From Diplolepis rosae (Eukaryota > Arthropoda > Insecta > Hymenoptera > Diplolepididae), in contig JAPYXD010000308.1 of the NCBI GenBank assembly GCA_030998225.1, positions 8,132,001 through 8,196,000 of the forward strand: DNA of 64,000 nucleotides. The letters are read 5' to 3'. How positions within the stretch are numbered: position 1 is the first letter of the stretch; every line of letters starts with the position of its first letter. The notes under the pieces are model-generated. The model did no database searches, was not told the origin of the DNA, and saw nothing but the letters and a program-made list of their open reading frames with translations. Positions 1 through 10,945 of this stretch are shown here, piece by piece. Both the position numbers and the translations under genes were made by a program.

Positions 1-189
1 CATTATTTATACCTATAAAATAGCTTATTAGAGGGCCGTAAATGCAGCATTTCTGAGCTAGGGCTCCACTTCTATCGCTCGCCCTGTAAAATTCTAATTT
101 TCCGCGTTAGTCCCCTTTTCTCGTGGCACGTCACATATGAAAAAGAAGCACTTGACATAATATTTTGTGTTTTTCATTTCCATTCTTAT

Positions 190-1464
190 TTATAAGGAAG
201 AAAATTTACCCTAGTAACTGATCATAAATATAAATGAAGTTTGACTTCAAAACTCTAAGGATCTTTGCTTACGAGTTTCAGTTGGAGGTTGAAACTCGCA
301 GAATACGATTTTGATATAGTATACAAAGCAGGGAAAATGAATGTCAATGCAGACGCTCTTTTAAGAAACCCTATTGTTAATGAAGAAAAATCAAAAAATT
401 TACACTAAGATGATGATGCTACCTTTACAATATTAAAAAAAAATGAATCTTGAGAAAACTTTTATAAAAATTAATCAAGAAAATAATATCAAAAATGGAA
501 ATACAAGTAATTCCAAAAGTAAATATTTCAATTCGATATTTACCCAAGATGATACAAATATTATTAGCGAATCCTCACAAGATTCAATATCAAATATTAA
601 AATATTGAAGAAATTATAGTACTATAATACGAAATAAAATTAATTTTTGATTTAGTTTTTGAAAATTTACTTACGAAAATATTAATTTGTAATGTCATAA
701 GGAAAGGAATACTAACGGATCAAGGCAGAGATTTTTTAAGCAATTCATTAAAAAGATTAGCAAAACGCTTTAGAATCAAACAATTTCGAACCATAGCTTT
801 TTACTCTCAATCCTTTTTTTTTTAATCTCAATCACTTGAACGATCATATCATGTTCTAGGTGAATACCTCAAACAATTTGTAGCAAAAAACTCAGATTGG
901 GACGATTGGCTAGAATTAGTAATGTTCTCATAAAACACAAATGTACACGAAGCCACAAAATGTACACCTTATGAATTGGTTTTTGGTAAATTAGCCCGTG
1001 AACCCTCTAGTGAACCTCTGTCACAAAATGAAAAATTGCAAACCTATGATGATTATTTGATCAACTTTGTTGCACAACTGCATGAAATGCGAACACAAGC
1101 GAGAGAAAATCTCATAACAGCAAAAGAAAAATCAAAAATGTACCACGATAGAAAAATAAATCCTATGGAAATAAAAATTGGGAATAGTGTATTTTTATTA
1201 AAGGGAGGAAAAATTAAAAAGCTATATTATCAATACATAGGTCCTCACGAAGTATTAGATATACTAAGAAAAGGAAATGTAAAAATCAACATAAAAGGAA
1301 AACCGACAGTAGTTCACGTCAATCGAATAAAAAGATCGCCCATAGATATACAAAATAGATCTACTGAATTTGAATTCAAACTCAAAATAGTATACACATT
1401 GAATCAAACCAAAGCGTTTAGAATAACTAAGCCAGGGATTGTTTTCAACAAAAAGATGTTTTGA
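190..1464 (+). pseudogene. gypsy/Ty3 pol remnant (RNase H end and integrase)
   Basis: Bases 190-400 decode, with stops and frame changes, to the end of a gypsy RNase H (LVTDH start, then YKAGKMNVNADAL just before the domain end). Bases 700-1464 decode to integrase: TDQGRDF near 718-738, KQFRT, then an open frame from 976 with the LVFGKLARE motif of the integrase core end and a C-terminal domain (GNSVFLLKGGKIKKL, YQYIGPHEVLDI). The charged linker, the zinc-binding part and the first catalytic Asp are deleted. Stops lie at about 823 and 931, so the apparent Met at 976 is an internal codon. The same family is present on the minus strand at 58.7-64 kb, where the LARE..SSEPLS motif recurs. Non-functional; family assignment is secure. 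Confidence 0.85.
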
Positions 1465-2036
1465 AATTTTATTTTAATCTTATTTTTTCTTTTTCGGAGA
1501 TTCGAGAAGCTCACTGAACCTTCAAATTTTCAAGCTTTGTCTTCCATTCAGCACAAACTAAAAATCTAATATCATCACAAAAAATTATATTCCTCTAACA
1601 TTCTTATAAGTACCTTCTTTGCATCTGATTCAATTAATTTTATTTTTGTCCATTGACCATTCAAAAAACAAATTAATAACCTTTTTAGTAAGACAAATGC
1701 TAGTTTCAATAGAAATGAATGTGCAACAATAACAAATTGAATAATCACTATTCTTCATATTTTTTCATGCACAATGAATTCTATTTATTTACAAAAAACA
1801 TTAGAAAAACAATTTAAAGTACAAGAATTGTAGGAAAATCTATTTCCCTGTTATTATTTTTTACAACAAAAAAATTTTAAATGTTAACTCCAATAACTAT
1901 GTTTCAGCGAAATTTTCGACACAATACAATTGTTAAATTAAATGTAAAAAATATGTCTTTGATCAAGTAAGCACCTTGGATTAAATTTATTCTTCTACCG
2001 AAGTTTCGATCGCGGATCGTTAACTCCCCGCGGCCT
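1465..2036. other. 3' untranslated part of the gypsy remnant
   Basis: AT-rich sequence between the integrase stop and the polypurine tract. No envelope reading frame remains here, although the minus-strand relative at 53-58 kb has one. The last 50 bases resemble those before the polypurine tract at 33.4 kb. Confidence 0.5.
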
Positions 2037-2049
2037 GAAAAGGGGGAGG
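2037..2049 (+). other. polypurine tract before 3' LTR
   Basis: GAAAAGGGGGAGG immediately precedes the TGTCACGTCCC start of the LTR, the expected primer site for plus-strand DNA synthesis. Confidence 0.75.
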
Positions 2050-3096
2050 TGTCACGTCCCGCGACTCTACCGCCTCGAGTAACAAACAAATTAAGGAACC
2101 AATGAAGGGATCAAGGCCACATTACCGCGTGCGTGATTTTATCGACGCAAGTTATATCCAGATCTACAGATCAACAGAATGATTAATATGGAATTACCAT
2201 GTGTCGTTATAATACCTACATATGATAACAAATTGACTGGCCCAGAGAGAAAGTAAATGAAGCCCTAAAGTGCCAACGCACTACTACATGCACTCATCAC
2301 ACACATTACAGTCACTACATATAACTTGTAATAATATGTAACTCGTCATAGCATATAGCTCGAAATAGTTGATTTTTCAAAGTTCTATAAAAAGCGAAAG
2401 TTCCAATAGAAGTCATTTCAGTCTCATCAGATTTTTCACCGCAGTTGGTTCAGTTTTAATTTAGTAAAATCAACGCTGAGCTCAACGACAGTAAAAGTGA
2501 AGGGGAATCGCCTTAGAAAATCTTCTTGAAAAACTGGGATCAGAGAATCAACCATCCCAACCAGTTGGACCACAAATTTACCGTCTGATTAAGACTCATC
2601 TCAACGCCTACGAAGTGACGACTCGAGTACAATATTCAACCCACTGGACTCAATCATTACCATTTTATTTCCAACCCAGAGTAAAGACTACCAACTTCCA
2701 ATCTCATACTATATACATTTTCTGTTTCCATGGTGCTTGCTTAAAGTAATTCTTATGTTGATAAATATATTTTTGCACAGCGGGTTATAAAGTGGATTTT
2801 ATTGACCCGTACGGGGCAAACAAATTCATTTTCTGACCACCTAGTTGAAAAAAATCGTGTGCGACACGGGGAAAACATTTATTTTACTCGTGTTGTTGTT
2901 ACCCTCGCTTTGCTGGGGCATCAAACTTCACACTAGCAAAATAAATTTTTTTTCCCCTAGTTGCAAAATATACTATTATATAATCAACCCTTCTTGTTCA
3001 CTGACTATTCCTCAACCTTTAGAGAAGATCTTTCTGACCCTAACCTAAAAGGAGGAAATGTTAAAGGAAGCAAAGTGTTGCGTTTCTGACGTAACA
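2050..3096 (+). mobile_element. 3' LTR of gypsy remnant (1047 bp)
   Basis: The LTR begins TGTCACGTCCCGCG and ends TGACGTAACA, giving TG...CA ends. A TATA box (TATAAAAAG, about 2387-2395) is followed about 20 bases later by TCATTTCAGTCTCAT, a good insect initiator. The first 300 bases are shared with the fragment at 7668, and both ends are shared with the LTR at 33432-34249. The 5' LTR lies outside the window, so no target duplication can be checked. Confidence 0.75.
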
Positions 3097-3334
3097 ATTC
3101 TCTCACAGTGTAACGTGCATTGCATAATGATAGTCAGGCACTAGCAATATATTACTGTTGTCTAATTTAGTTGTGGACCTTCTTAGTGTCATAGATAAAA
3201 TACTTTGTATTCGACGAAACAATGTATTTTATTGATAACAATAAGAGAATTCTTCAAAATGAGACAAATTTAATCTATTCTGGAAGAGAAAACTTACAAG
3301 GGTTTTGAAATGTTGGAAATTTGCCAAATATATA

Positions 3335-4282
3335 AAGGGTTTTCCAATAGGGACATAACAATTTCGTATCTTTATATGAACGCACCCTAAAACTTTTTTA
3401 ATGAACTGTCAATGTCAAAACGTTAGTTAAAGTCAACATTTTGATCATGGTAAAGTTCACGAACCAGCAACGTTTTGAAATTATTAAAAATTACTACCGA
3501 AATTCTGTGTCGGTACTCGCAACTTTAAGAGCGCTTACTCCAATTTTCGGCCGTAATAATCGTCCCACCCGACAGGCTGTGCGTGCTATAGTGGATAAAT
3601 TCGAGACCAAATTTACACTACTGGACGTTCCGGTGCCAAAAAAACCTCGTATTGCTCGAAGCGAAGAAATAATCGCAGCCGTAAGTGCATCGATTCAAAA
3701 TGAGCCAAATCAGTCGATTCCACATCGTTCTCAAAAATTGGGCATCGCTCAAAGGACACTGTGGCGTATTATGCGAAAAGATCTTGGCCTACATGCTTTT
3801 AAGATTAAATTGATTCAAGAACAAAAGCCACTTGATCATTTGAAACGCCGAAACTTCTCCAATTGGGCTCTGGCAAAGCTTGAAGAAAATGAAAAATTTC
3901 ATCGAAAAATCATCTTCAGCGATGAAGCTCATTTGTGGCTCAATGGCTTTGTTCATGCGATCTAACGCCATTGGATTTCTTTTTATGAGGCCATATCAAG
4001 TCACTGGTCAATGCCAACAATCCAGCAACTTTAGACGACAAGACAACATCCAACGCGAAATTGCCAACGTTCCGGTCGAAATGTGTGCCAGAGTGGTGGA
4101 AAATTGGGTCCAAAGAATCGACCGCTGTAAACGGGCTCGTGGTGGTCATATGACCGATATCGAATTTCATTCATAAAATGTAATGCTTGCACTACACCCA
4201 CAATAAATTTGAACTCAATATCTCAAATATTTCAGTGTTTTATTCATAGATAAAATTGTTATATCCCTATTGGAAAACCCTT
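3335..4282 (+). mobile_element. mariner/Tc1-superfamily element, internally deleted
   Basis: Inverted repeats start AAGGGTTTTCCAATAGGGA at 3335 and end with the complement at 4282. They match over about 30 bases and are flanked by TA on both sides (3333-3334 and 4283-4284), the duplication typical of this superfamily. The whole element is 948 bp, short for an autonomous copy of about 1.2-1.3 kb, consistent with the deletion in its transposase. Confidence 0.88.
3441..4176 (+). pseudogene. mariner/Tc1-type transposase, middle deleted
   Basis: The N-terminal frame (3441-3965, 174 codons) holds a helix-turn-helix part (FTNQQRFEIIKNYY), a second helix-turn-helix (RSQKLGIAQRTLWRIM) and the first catalytic motif, IIFSDEAHLWLNG, with its Asp. 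Just after it the frame is lost. The C-terminus reappears in another frame up to 4176 (NIQREIANVP, then CARVVENWVQRIDRCK and RARGGHMTDIEFHS). The region carrying the second Asp and the final acidic catalytic residue is missing, so the protein cannot be active. The family is plain; the exact subfamily was not resolved. Confidence 0.85.
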
Positions 4283-4284
4283 TA

Positions 4285-4620
4285 TAATAATTTTCGGGAA
4301 GAGTCGTTTTTTATGCATCATTTGATGTTCTTTTTAATCTATGAACGTTTTTCTTATATCAAATTTTTTTAGCGTGATAGACTCTGAATTCAACTTGTCA
4401 GTTTCTGACACTCAGATACACAATAGGAACAATAATATTGTCAATAGTTCGTTGTGTGTTTTTCGAAACAAAATAATAAATAAAATTAATAAATTAAAAG
4501 TGCCTGCAATGAAGACATTATAAAATATCTAACTTTTATATACACATGATGTTTGAAATATTCAAACTCGGATTCCCGAAGGTGAAGGAATTTTCAAAGT
4601 TAACTCGAGATATTTCACTA
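4285..4620. other. no recognisable feature
   Basis: AT-rich sequence with no convincing coding potential or repeat; the short frame at 4341-4523 has no protein features. Confidence 0.5.
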
Positions 4621-6111
4621 CACGGAGAAAAATAGTTGAAGTAATTTTACTCAACTCTGTCGATTAAACTTGGGACAAAAGGACATTTGAACGTTTATTA
4701 AATCCTAGTCGGGTAAAGTGAATTTGATATATACCTAATTCACCCAAAGTGAATAACAATAAGCATTACATAGGGAATAGTGAGGAGTTGAGTAAAACGT
4801 TATCGACGGCCGGGCACCAACATGCGTCAGTGGGTTAACATGAAATGTATAAGTATATCACCGACGCTTGGAGGTTCTTCAAACCGTAGTTGTGTAAAAT
4901 GAGCATCGGGCGTATTATTTGAACTGGCAGTGGTATAGTTCTCTCAAATAAAAAAATTCTTACCTCGAGCCTGCCAATAGTCATCCGGTATATACATAAA
5001 CAACTTACAAATACATTCACACCATTCAGACGTAGCCAATCGCATTTCAAATTACAAATACACTTAAACATATAACCTTACATATATAAACCTAATAACT
5101 ACACTTATATATAGTACGATACGCTTTCGTCGAATCAAGCACACGCTCGCTTACAATGCTCAGATATAAAATTTGGAACTTTCTTATATAGTGACTGCAT
5201 GAGTTATTCAGAGCTTGTGAGAGTAAGTGCCGTCAATACAATTTTTTAGCCTTACTCAAGTAAAAATAAATCAACTTTTTTCATAAATGATTAATAAAAT
5301 ATTTTTTTAAAATTAATATAATTAATCAATTATTATAACTATAATTATTGATATATATAATATAATTATTAAATTACATTTAGTATAAATTTTTATTATA
5401 ACGACGTATGAAGTTTAGTGAAACTAAATTTTGAAATGTACATTAAAAAATTGCAATATTATTAAGAAGTATCTTGTATAAAAACATTTAAAAGAAGGTT
5501 CTTTTATTTTCTGTGTTTTATATTTTCAAAAATATGGATTTTACATTTGCGAATTCCAAATTATTATTCTGCCTGAGTAATTTATGTGATATTTCATATT
5601 TTATGTAATACACTTATCGACTTTTTTTTGTTTAAATTTTCATAATATCAATTTAATTTTAAGAATTTAAGTTATTAAAAATTAAATTTATTATTAATTA
5701 TGAATTAAATTAATTAAAAAAATTTTATATGTGCCCAAGTCGCAGATTACTTTCATTCGTTCCTGCGTGAATAGATGTAGCTGTTGGAATAAATCTTGCG
5801 ATTCACGGTTTACTCAACTCTCGATTGAAGCGTAGAGTAGAATGAACGGAAAGCTCTACTATTTTTGTGATTTAATAAAAGATTGGCTTTTTATAGTTAT
5901 ACTACGAGTAATAATATATATATTTAAAAAATTTTAATGCACGTTTTCATACTTCACCCTACTCTTCTGATTTTTACTCAACTTTGATTCATTTTCTATA
6001 ATTTATTATATAACAATTATTTACAGCGATACTTAATAACTTCTAACTTGTCCTTATGTCCCAAATTTGATCGTAAGTTGAGTTAAATTTCTTCATCTAT
6101 TTTTCTCCGAG
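4621..6111. mobile_element. TIR element, CACGGAGAAAAATAG family, non-autonomous
   Basis: The left end reads CACGGAGAAAAATAGTTGAA and the right end is its complement with one early mismatch. Both are flanked by TA (4619-4620, 6112-6113). The 1.5 kb interior is extremely AT-rich and has no transposase frame. A half copy in reverse orientation lies at 55140-55525; it matches about 300 bases inward from this element's left end. Confidence 0.75.
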
Positions 6112-6400
6112 TACTTACTTTTTCTTCATACTGATTGGTGTAAGGCAAAAGTCGCCCACGATTCTCGCGAATTGTAGATTAGGTTTTCATTTTCGATTCG
6201 TTTTGAAATATACGAAGAAAAAAACTCACTTAGTTAGCTAATTAACAACGCGTAATAGGTCACGGGGTGAATAAATAATTTATTTGGACTAGGATCGAAT
6301 ATAAATATATATATATATGTGTGAAAAGTTACAAAAACAATCATCGTAACGATTTTAACTAAAATAGGTTCAGTCCAAAGGACTGTCTGTAAACGTCTGA
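6112..6400. other. spacer with a short AT microsatellite
   Basis: An (AT)n run lies at about 6302-6320; nothing else was recognised. Confidence 0.5.
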
Positions 6401-6404
6401 TTCT

Positions 6405-6785
6405 ACAAGTCTATTTTATGTGACTTCGGTGCGGATACGAGTTTTTATGCGTACACTCGAATCTAATCTAGCATTGTAGTTGTTTGCGGCACTAGTCATT
6501 ATACTTGATATTTCGCGACTAGTACCAGCCATTTTAATTGTATCGATCTTGTGTAGTAGTAGCTTGTTGTAATAGAGCATGCGCAGTTCAAATGTACAAG
6601 GCTTTGTCAGTAGGGTGCTAACGCTGTACGAAGAAGAAGAAGATTCTGCTCCGCTGTAAGACTATATGCGAATGCGCAGTTCAATTTTTACATTATATTC
6701 TTCTGTAACGGAATACACAACATTCCGTTACTCTCAGCTGTAACGGAAAAACGAGTTTTCGCGCCGGAAACACATAAAATGAAAT
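6405..6785. repeat. dispersed repeat, second copy at 52560-52915
   Basis: About 380 bases from TCTATTTTATGTGACT to ACACATAAAAT are repeated at 52560-52915 with short indels, including the paired CTGTAACGGAA motif and a GAAGAAGAAG run. The position just downstream of a minus-strand integrase fragment makes an LTR of that element possible, but TG...CA ends were not demonstrated. Confidence 0.6.
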
Positions 6786-6959
6786 TATTCTCTGGGTATT
6801 GGGATGATTAATTGTTCTCCATGTTTCGTGGGTATAGGGATTTGATGTTGGATTCGATAATCGTCGGCTTCCAAAAATAGAATTTTGATTGAATAGACCG
6901 GAAATAGACATAAATTAGCCTTCTACTGATAATATAGTTTTAGGCGGTTAGCGTGTCTT

Positions 6960-7390
6960 ATGTATTCTTTGTTATAAAATTAAAGTCGATAGTTTGCGTT
7001 ATCCATGCTCTCAGGAACAATTGCAGGTCCGAACCATTCTTGTTGTAGTTTCCTTTTTCGATCATTATCGTTGTGTATCCATATTAAGTCTCCTGGTTTG
7101 AATATTTCTTGAGGAATAACTATTCTTGAATCTTAGATCCTTTTATTTTTCTCCATTGATCTTTGGATTTTCTCTCTTGCGATTTGAATATGATTTTCAT
7201 ACCTTCTATTCCACAAGTTTACCTGTTTCATGTACAGTGGTGTTATCGGCTGCACGGATAATTTTCAGGTTTAAATCCCATTCTGTACGGTTATCTGCTA
7301 TGGCTGTCCCAAGTAAATCTTTGACTACGGCTTTACTCTCTCTAGACTTTCGTTGCTGTGTGGGTGAAATGTCGTAGTTCATCAAATTTC
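6960..7390 (-). pseudogene. gypsy integrase C-terminal fragment
   Basis: Read on the minus strand, 7390-7230 gives a broken integrase core end (TEWDLNLKII then NTTVHETGK). The stretch 7115-7010 gives a clear integrase C-terminal domain (KPGDLIWIHNDNDRKRKLQ followed by EWFGPAIV). These are the GD(L)VW and W.GP.IV signatures of the post-core domain. Stops and frame changes separate the pieces. It is not the same sequence as the integrases at 0.7-1.4 kb or 13-16 kb, so it is a further gypsy lineage, probably from the element whose LTR-like repeat is at 6405-6785. Confidence 0.7.
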
Positions 7391-7667
7391 GTTCGCAACT
7401 GAACTGTACGAGTGGGCTAAAAAGCTTCTTCTCTGCCTAAAATTTCAGTGATATAAAAATTTTCGGCAGATTATGTGAGAGCAGAAAAATTTCTTCAGAA
7501 TCGTTTTGAAAAATAAAAACCTTATCAGGGACACAATCATTATATTATGTTGAGCCAAACAAAGACTTTAAATTAAAAATGCGAGTTTTTTCTTCCCGCG
7601 ACACTTTTCAAGTATTAGGTTTTTGAAAAATCAGAAGTCAAACGTACATCCAATTATAAAAAAATAG

Positions 7668-8105
7668 TGTCACATCCCACGACTCTACCAACTCAGGCCA
7701 GTGATCCCAGAATGCGTAAGATTTTTGCTCCCACCATGGCTCCCACCAGCTCATGGTTTCTTCCTCGCTCCACTGCCAGAAGTTGGTTGAATGAGGAAGA
7801 CGCAATGAGCTGGTGGGATCCATGGTGGGAGGAAAAATCTTACGCATTCTGTGAACACTGCTGCAGGCAGATCAAGAAACCAGTGAAAGGATCGGGATAA
7901 CATTGCCCTGTGTGTGGTTTTATCGACACAAGTTACAGCAAGATCTGCAGATTAACAGAATAATCAATATCGTATTACCATGTGTCGTTATAATACCCAC
8001 ACGGGATAACAAATTGACTGGCCAAAAGAGGAGGTAAATGAAACCCTACAGTACCAACGCACTACAATATGCACTTATACATACAATGTATTATTAATGT
8101 ATTAA
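7668..8105 (+). mobile_element. LTR fragment related to the 2050-3096 LTR
   Basis: It starts TGTCACATCCCACGACTC. After the MITE insertion it continues with about 230 bases matching 2105-2300 (TTATCGACRCAAGTTA, CCATGTGTCGTTATAATACC). No polypurine tract precedes it, so it could be a 5' LTR. The match fades near 8105 and the expected end is missing. Confidence 0.6.
7699..7860. mobile_element. 162-bp palindromic MITE, hAT-like ends
   Basis: The sequence is almost a full palindrome: about 60 bases starting CAGTGATCCCAGAATGCG are mirrored at the right end, with a loop of about 35 bases. CAGTG termini resemble those of the hAT element at 27166. Flanks (ACTCAGGC left, CTGCAGGC right) share five of eight bases, compatible with an eroded 8-bp duplication. 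Confidence 0.7.
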
Positions 8106-8349
8106 TTATGTATACAAAATCTGCCCTCGCACGTATTAACTTGAAATCTCTGTCATAGGTTTGCATCCATGTGAAGTAAAATTCTTCCTAATGATAACCC
8201 TAGAAATTCATATTTTTGGGAGTTAGTAAATGTGCCATCTAACTTTGCCATCTTCGTTTGTTTCTTGTCAGCAATAGTCGTTCATGAGTTACTTCACTCA
8301 GTTGAAAACATAACTTTTGCGATTCGAATATTTATTGCAATCCTATAAT
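8106..8349. other. unassigned sequence left of the gypsy insertion
   Basis: No coding signal seen. It is continuous, across the gypsy insertion, with the sequence at 18339. Confidence 0.4.
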
Positions 8350-8353
8350 CCAC

Positions 8354-9671
8354 TGTAACGTGGTAAATTACGTTAACTTTTTTTTACCTCGACCGGCAAC
8401 GACAGGATCGAGCCCAAGCCACCTTTTAATTAAAACTCAAAACTGTCAGGGATAGTCTGAGAGCTGCTCACAAAATTCTTTAATTTTTTTTTATTGTTTT
8501 TCTGGCCGTTTTCTTTTTTATTTGTTTAATTGAAAATCACCAGCTTGAAAGGCGCCGCCAAGGAGATCGCTGTGTTACCATCGCACGCAGAGGGGTTCAC
8601 TGGCAAGCCACAGAGGGCATCACCCAGCAGGCATGGCATCTGAAACGACCACGTGCTGCAGCCCATGGTTTCCAACACCGTCGCACCATTATTATTATAA
8701 TTAATATAGAGAGGGCATGACGGGTTGGAACAATTAGAAATTGTATTATACATTTTAATTTAGCCTTGTCTATTTGTAACTTCTGTGTTGTGCAGTACAA
8801 ACTCAACGTAGTTTAAACGCACCCCTCTACGTTTTAAGCCAATGGGGCAAGCTGACCGATAGACGCTTCAGCTCATTGGTTGCCTGGCGCCGTCGTCCTC
8901 ACAAGACGAGTCGCCCGCGCAAATCTGAGCTTCACGCGCGTGCGCTAGCCTTTCCAGCTGATGTAATAAAACTGCGCGACACCTTTGGCGCGCAGCTTTA
9001 TTCTGTCGTTGCAATCTGAGGGGCAAATAGCCAAAGAAGGAAGATTGTTAAGAGTTTTATCCTTTAATGGACGCCACCGGAGATTTTGATTTGGACGCCA
9101 TTAGGCGCGAGATCGCGGTCAGATCCTCGGTAAGCCTTTGAGACTCTATTCCGGGCTGTATTAAAATTCTTATTCTTTTTTTAACCGTGGCTCTCAGGCT
9201 CTCTTAGAGCTCTGCCTCTTTTCTTGTACACGAGCCATGTTGGTCACGATATTTTGATAATTTTTGTTGTCAGCTCTTTTGAATTTGTATCGAGCCTGGG
9301 CCTTGCCCGATAACTAAATAAATTGTAGCTTAGTTCCTATTTGCCTTATTTATTTTATTATTTTATTTGCACAAGAGCTTCTATGTTTAGGTTAAGATTC
9401 CTTTCCTAACCTAACACCTTGCCTGATCCGGACTCCCGAATCCATAATCACCCTGGCCGGAAACCCTGCTTGGCTTCGCTTTTCTTGTTGCATGCTAAGC
9501 TTTTATTTTCAGGGTCGTTGCTTTTATAAATATGGCGTCGAGAGGCGCCAGGCGCTCATTATTTTAGCCGCCTTAGTAACGCCGGTGACACCGAGGGTAA
9601 TCTCGACTCCTCGGGTCCGCTTTGTTAAATTCTTTTTATTTCTGACGTTTCAGCGGAGGTCACCCGTTATA
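8354..9671 (+). repeat. 5' LTR (1318 bp)
   Basis: It begins TGTAACGTGGTAAATTACG and ends GTCACCCGTTATA. A TATA-like TAATAAAA is at about 8964 and the poly(A) signal AATAAA at 9317-9322, followed by T-rich sequence. R therefore probably spans about 9000-9340. It contains the leader exon at 9067-9129. Compared with the 3' LTR it has an extra stretch of about 17 bases near 9400 and scattered substitutions. Confidence 0.95.
9067..9129 (+). CDS. 21-codon ATG leader exon inside the LTR
   Basis: An ATG at 9067 opens 21 codons (MDATGDFDLDAIRREI and on) that run directly into a consensus splice donor, GTAAGC at 9130. It lies in the predicted R region, so every transcript from this LTR would carry it. 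The 3' LTR copy (17746-17808) keeps frame, length and donor (GTAAGT), with one amino-acid change. The divergent solo LTR (20625-20687) also keeps 21 codons and GTAAGT. The exon ends in phase 0. Two acceptor sites before ORF3 (AG at 16124 and 16245) open phase-0 frames, so splicing would supply ORF3 with a start codon. This is inference from signals; no transcript evidence is available. Confidence 0.6.
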
Positions 9672-9673
9672 AA

Positions 9674-9684
9674 TGGCGCCCAAC
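9674..9684 (+). other. primer binding site, tRNA-Lys type
   Basis: TGGCGCCCAAC lies two bases after the LTR end. It is the 11-base tRNA-Lys-complementary site also used by Drosophila gypsy. Confidence 0.85.
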
Positions 9685-10945
9685 AGCTAAAAGGAGTTCG
9701 AATCAGAGGGAAGAATAAAACGACAGAAAACTTTATAAAAGTTCAGTGAACAAGCTTCCTTTATTAGTATTGAAGTTTGAAACCACGGTGAATTTCATAT
9801 TTCACCCAATAAAAATTTCAAACAACAAAAACTTAAATTCATAATTTTGAGTCGTTTTCGAAATTTTTATTTATTTTTTTTCCCTCCTGAATTTTATTTT
9901 CAGCTTGATTGCGCTCGCTTATCCGCGCAGGATTTTGGATCATTTCAATTTTCAAATTAGAAAAATATTTATTTGATATATGTTTTTCTATGTTTTATAT
10001 GTATTTTTGTTCTATTTTGATTAGTAATTTATGTGTTGCACATTTTATATCTTGTATTTTTTTTATCAAGCGCTAAAGCGCTATACAAGAATAAAAGCGC
10101 TAAAGCGCTATACAAGAATAAAAGTGCTCTGCACTATAAAGCTGCCATATTAATTTAAAGTGCGGGTAGGCGGTGATAGGTCGCGAAAAATCGTGTACGC
10201 GAGTGAAGTGTTTGCCTCTGTTTTTCCGGGAGTGCGATTATACAGCTGTTCGGTTGACAGCTCGGTCGATTTTAATTAATTTTCAATTAAAATCACGATC
10301 GAAAAATATCCTAAATGGTCTCATTAAATAGTAAAACTATTTATGAGACTATTCCAAAAATTTGGACGATAAGGAGTAATCTGAAATACATAAAAATCGA
10401 GGAAAACGTCCAAGAGAATAATAGTAATTCTCTCGCACCTGTCACTCGACATAGCTTGCGTACACGGTGCACGACGCCTGACCACCTTCGGTACTCCTCG
10501 TGACATCTCGGCTCGACTCGCACGACGCGGTCTCAGCCTGCTAGCTGACAGCCTTCCGCAGTTCTCGCCATCTTACCTCGCTCGACGGCTCGACAAACTT
10601 CGTACGTCTTCGCTCGCGTTCGTGCTTCGCGGGAACCGACGCTATTACGGAGCGGTGAATTTTAGTTTTCACCGTCTTGGCTTCTTGCCTCGACTCGTCG
10701 ATGCACACGTGAACTTCGTGACTGCACTCGGCTAGTTTCGTGTTATCGCGGTCCTTTTCTAGTAGCCGAACTGTCACTAGACACCACAGCGCGAGGAAAT
10801 AAAGAAATAAATTCACTTTTTCGTTGAAACTCTTTATTTCTTTTGATTAGTTAAATTGGTTATAATGATAGTGATTTAAATTACTAATTTTTATTAATTG
10901 ATTAAACAATTTTACCTCGTTTAAATTATTATTACTAGCTCGATA
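9685..10945 (+). other. long untranslated leader of the gypsy element
   Basis: About 1.26 kb without a credible reading frame separates the primer site from gag. It contains a short tandem repeat (10069-10135). Such leaders often hold packaging signals, which cannot be identified from sequence alone. Confidence 0.6.
10069..10135 (+). repeat. 27-bp tandem repeat with internal palindrome
   Basis: The unit AGCGCTAAAGCGCT plus TATACAAGAATAAA occurs twice in full and once in degraded form. AGCGCT.AGCGCT can fold on itself or on the next unit. Confidence 0.8.

Noticed and set aside
7638..7900. Two opposite frames with repeated Met/Trp-rich residues
   Set aside because: Both are readings of the 162-bp palindromic MITE, which naturally gives similar peptides on both strands.
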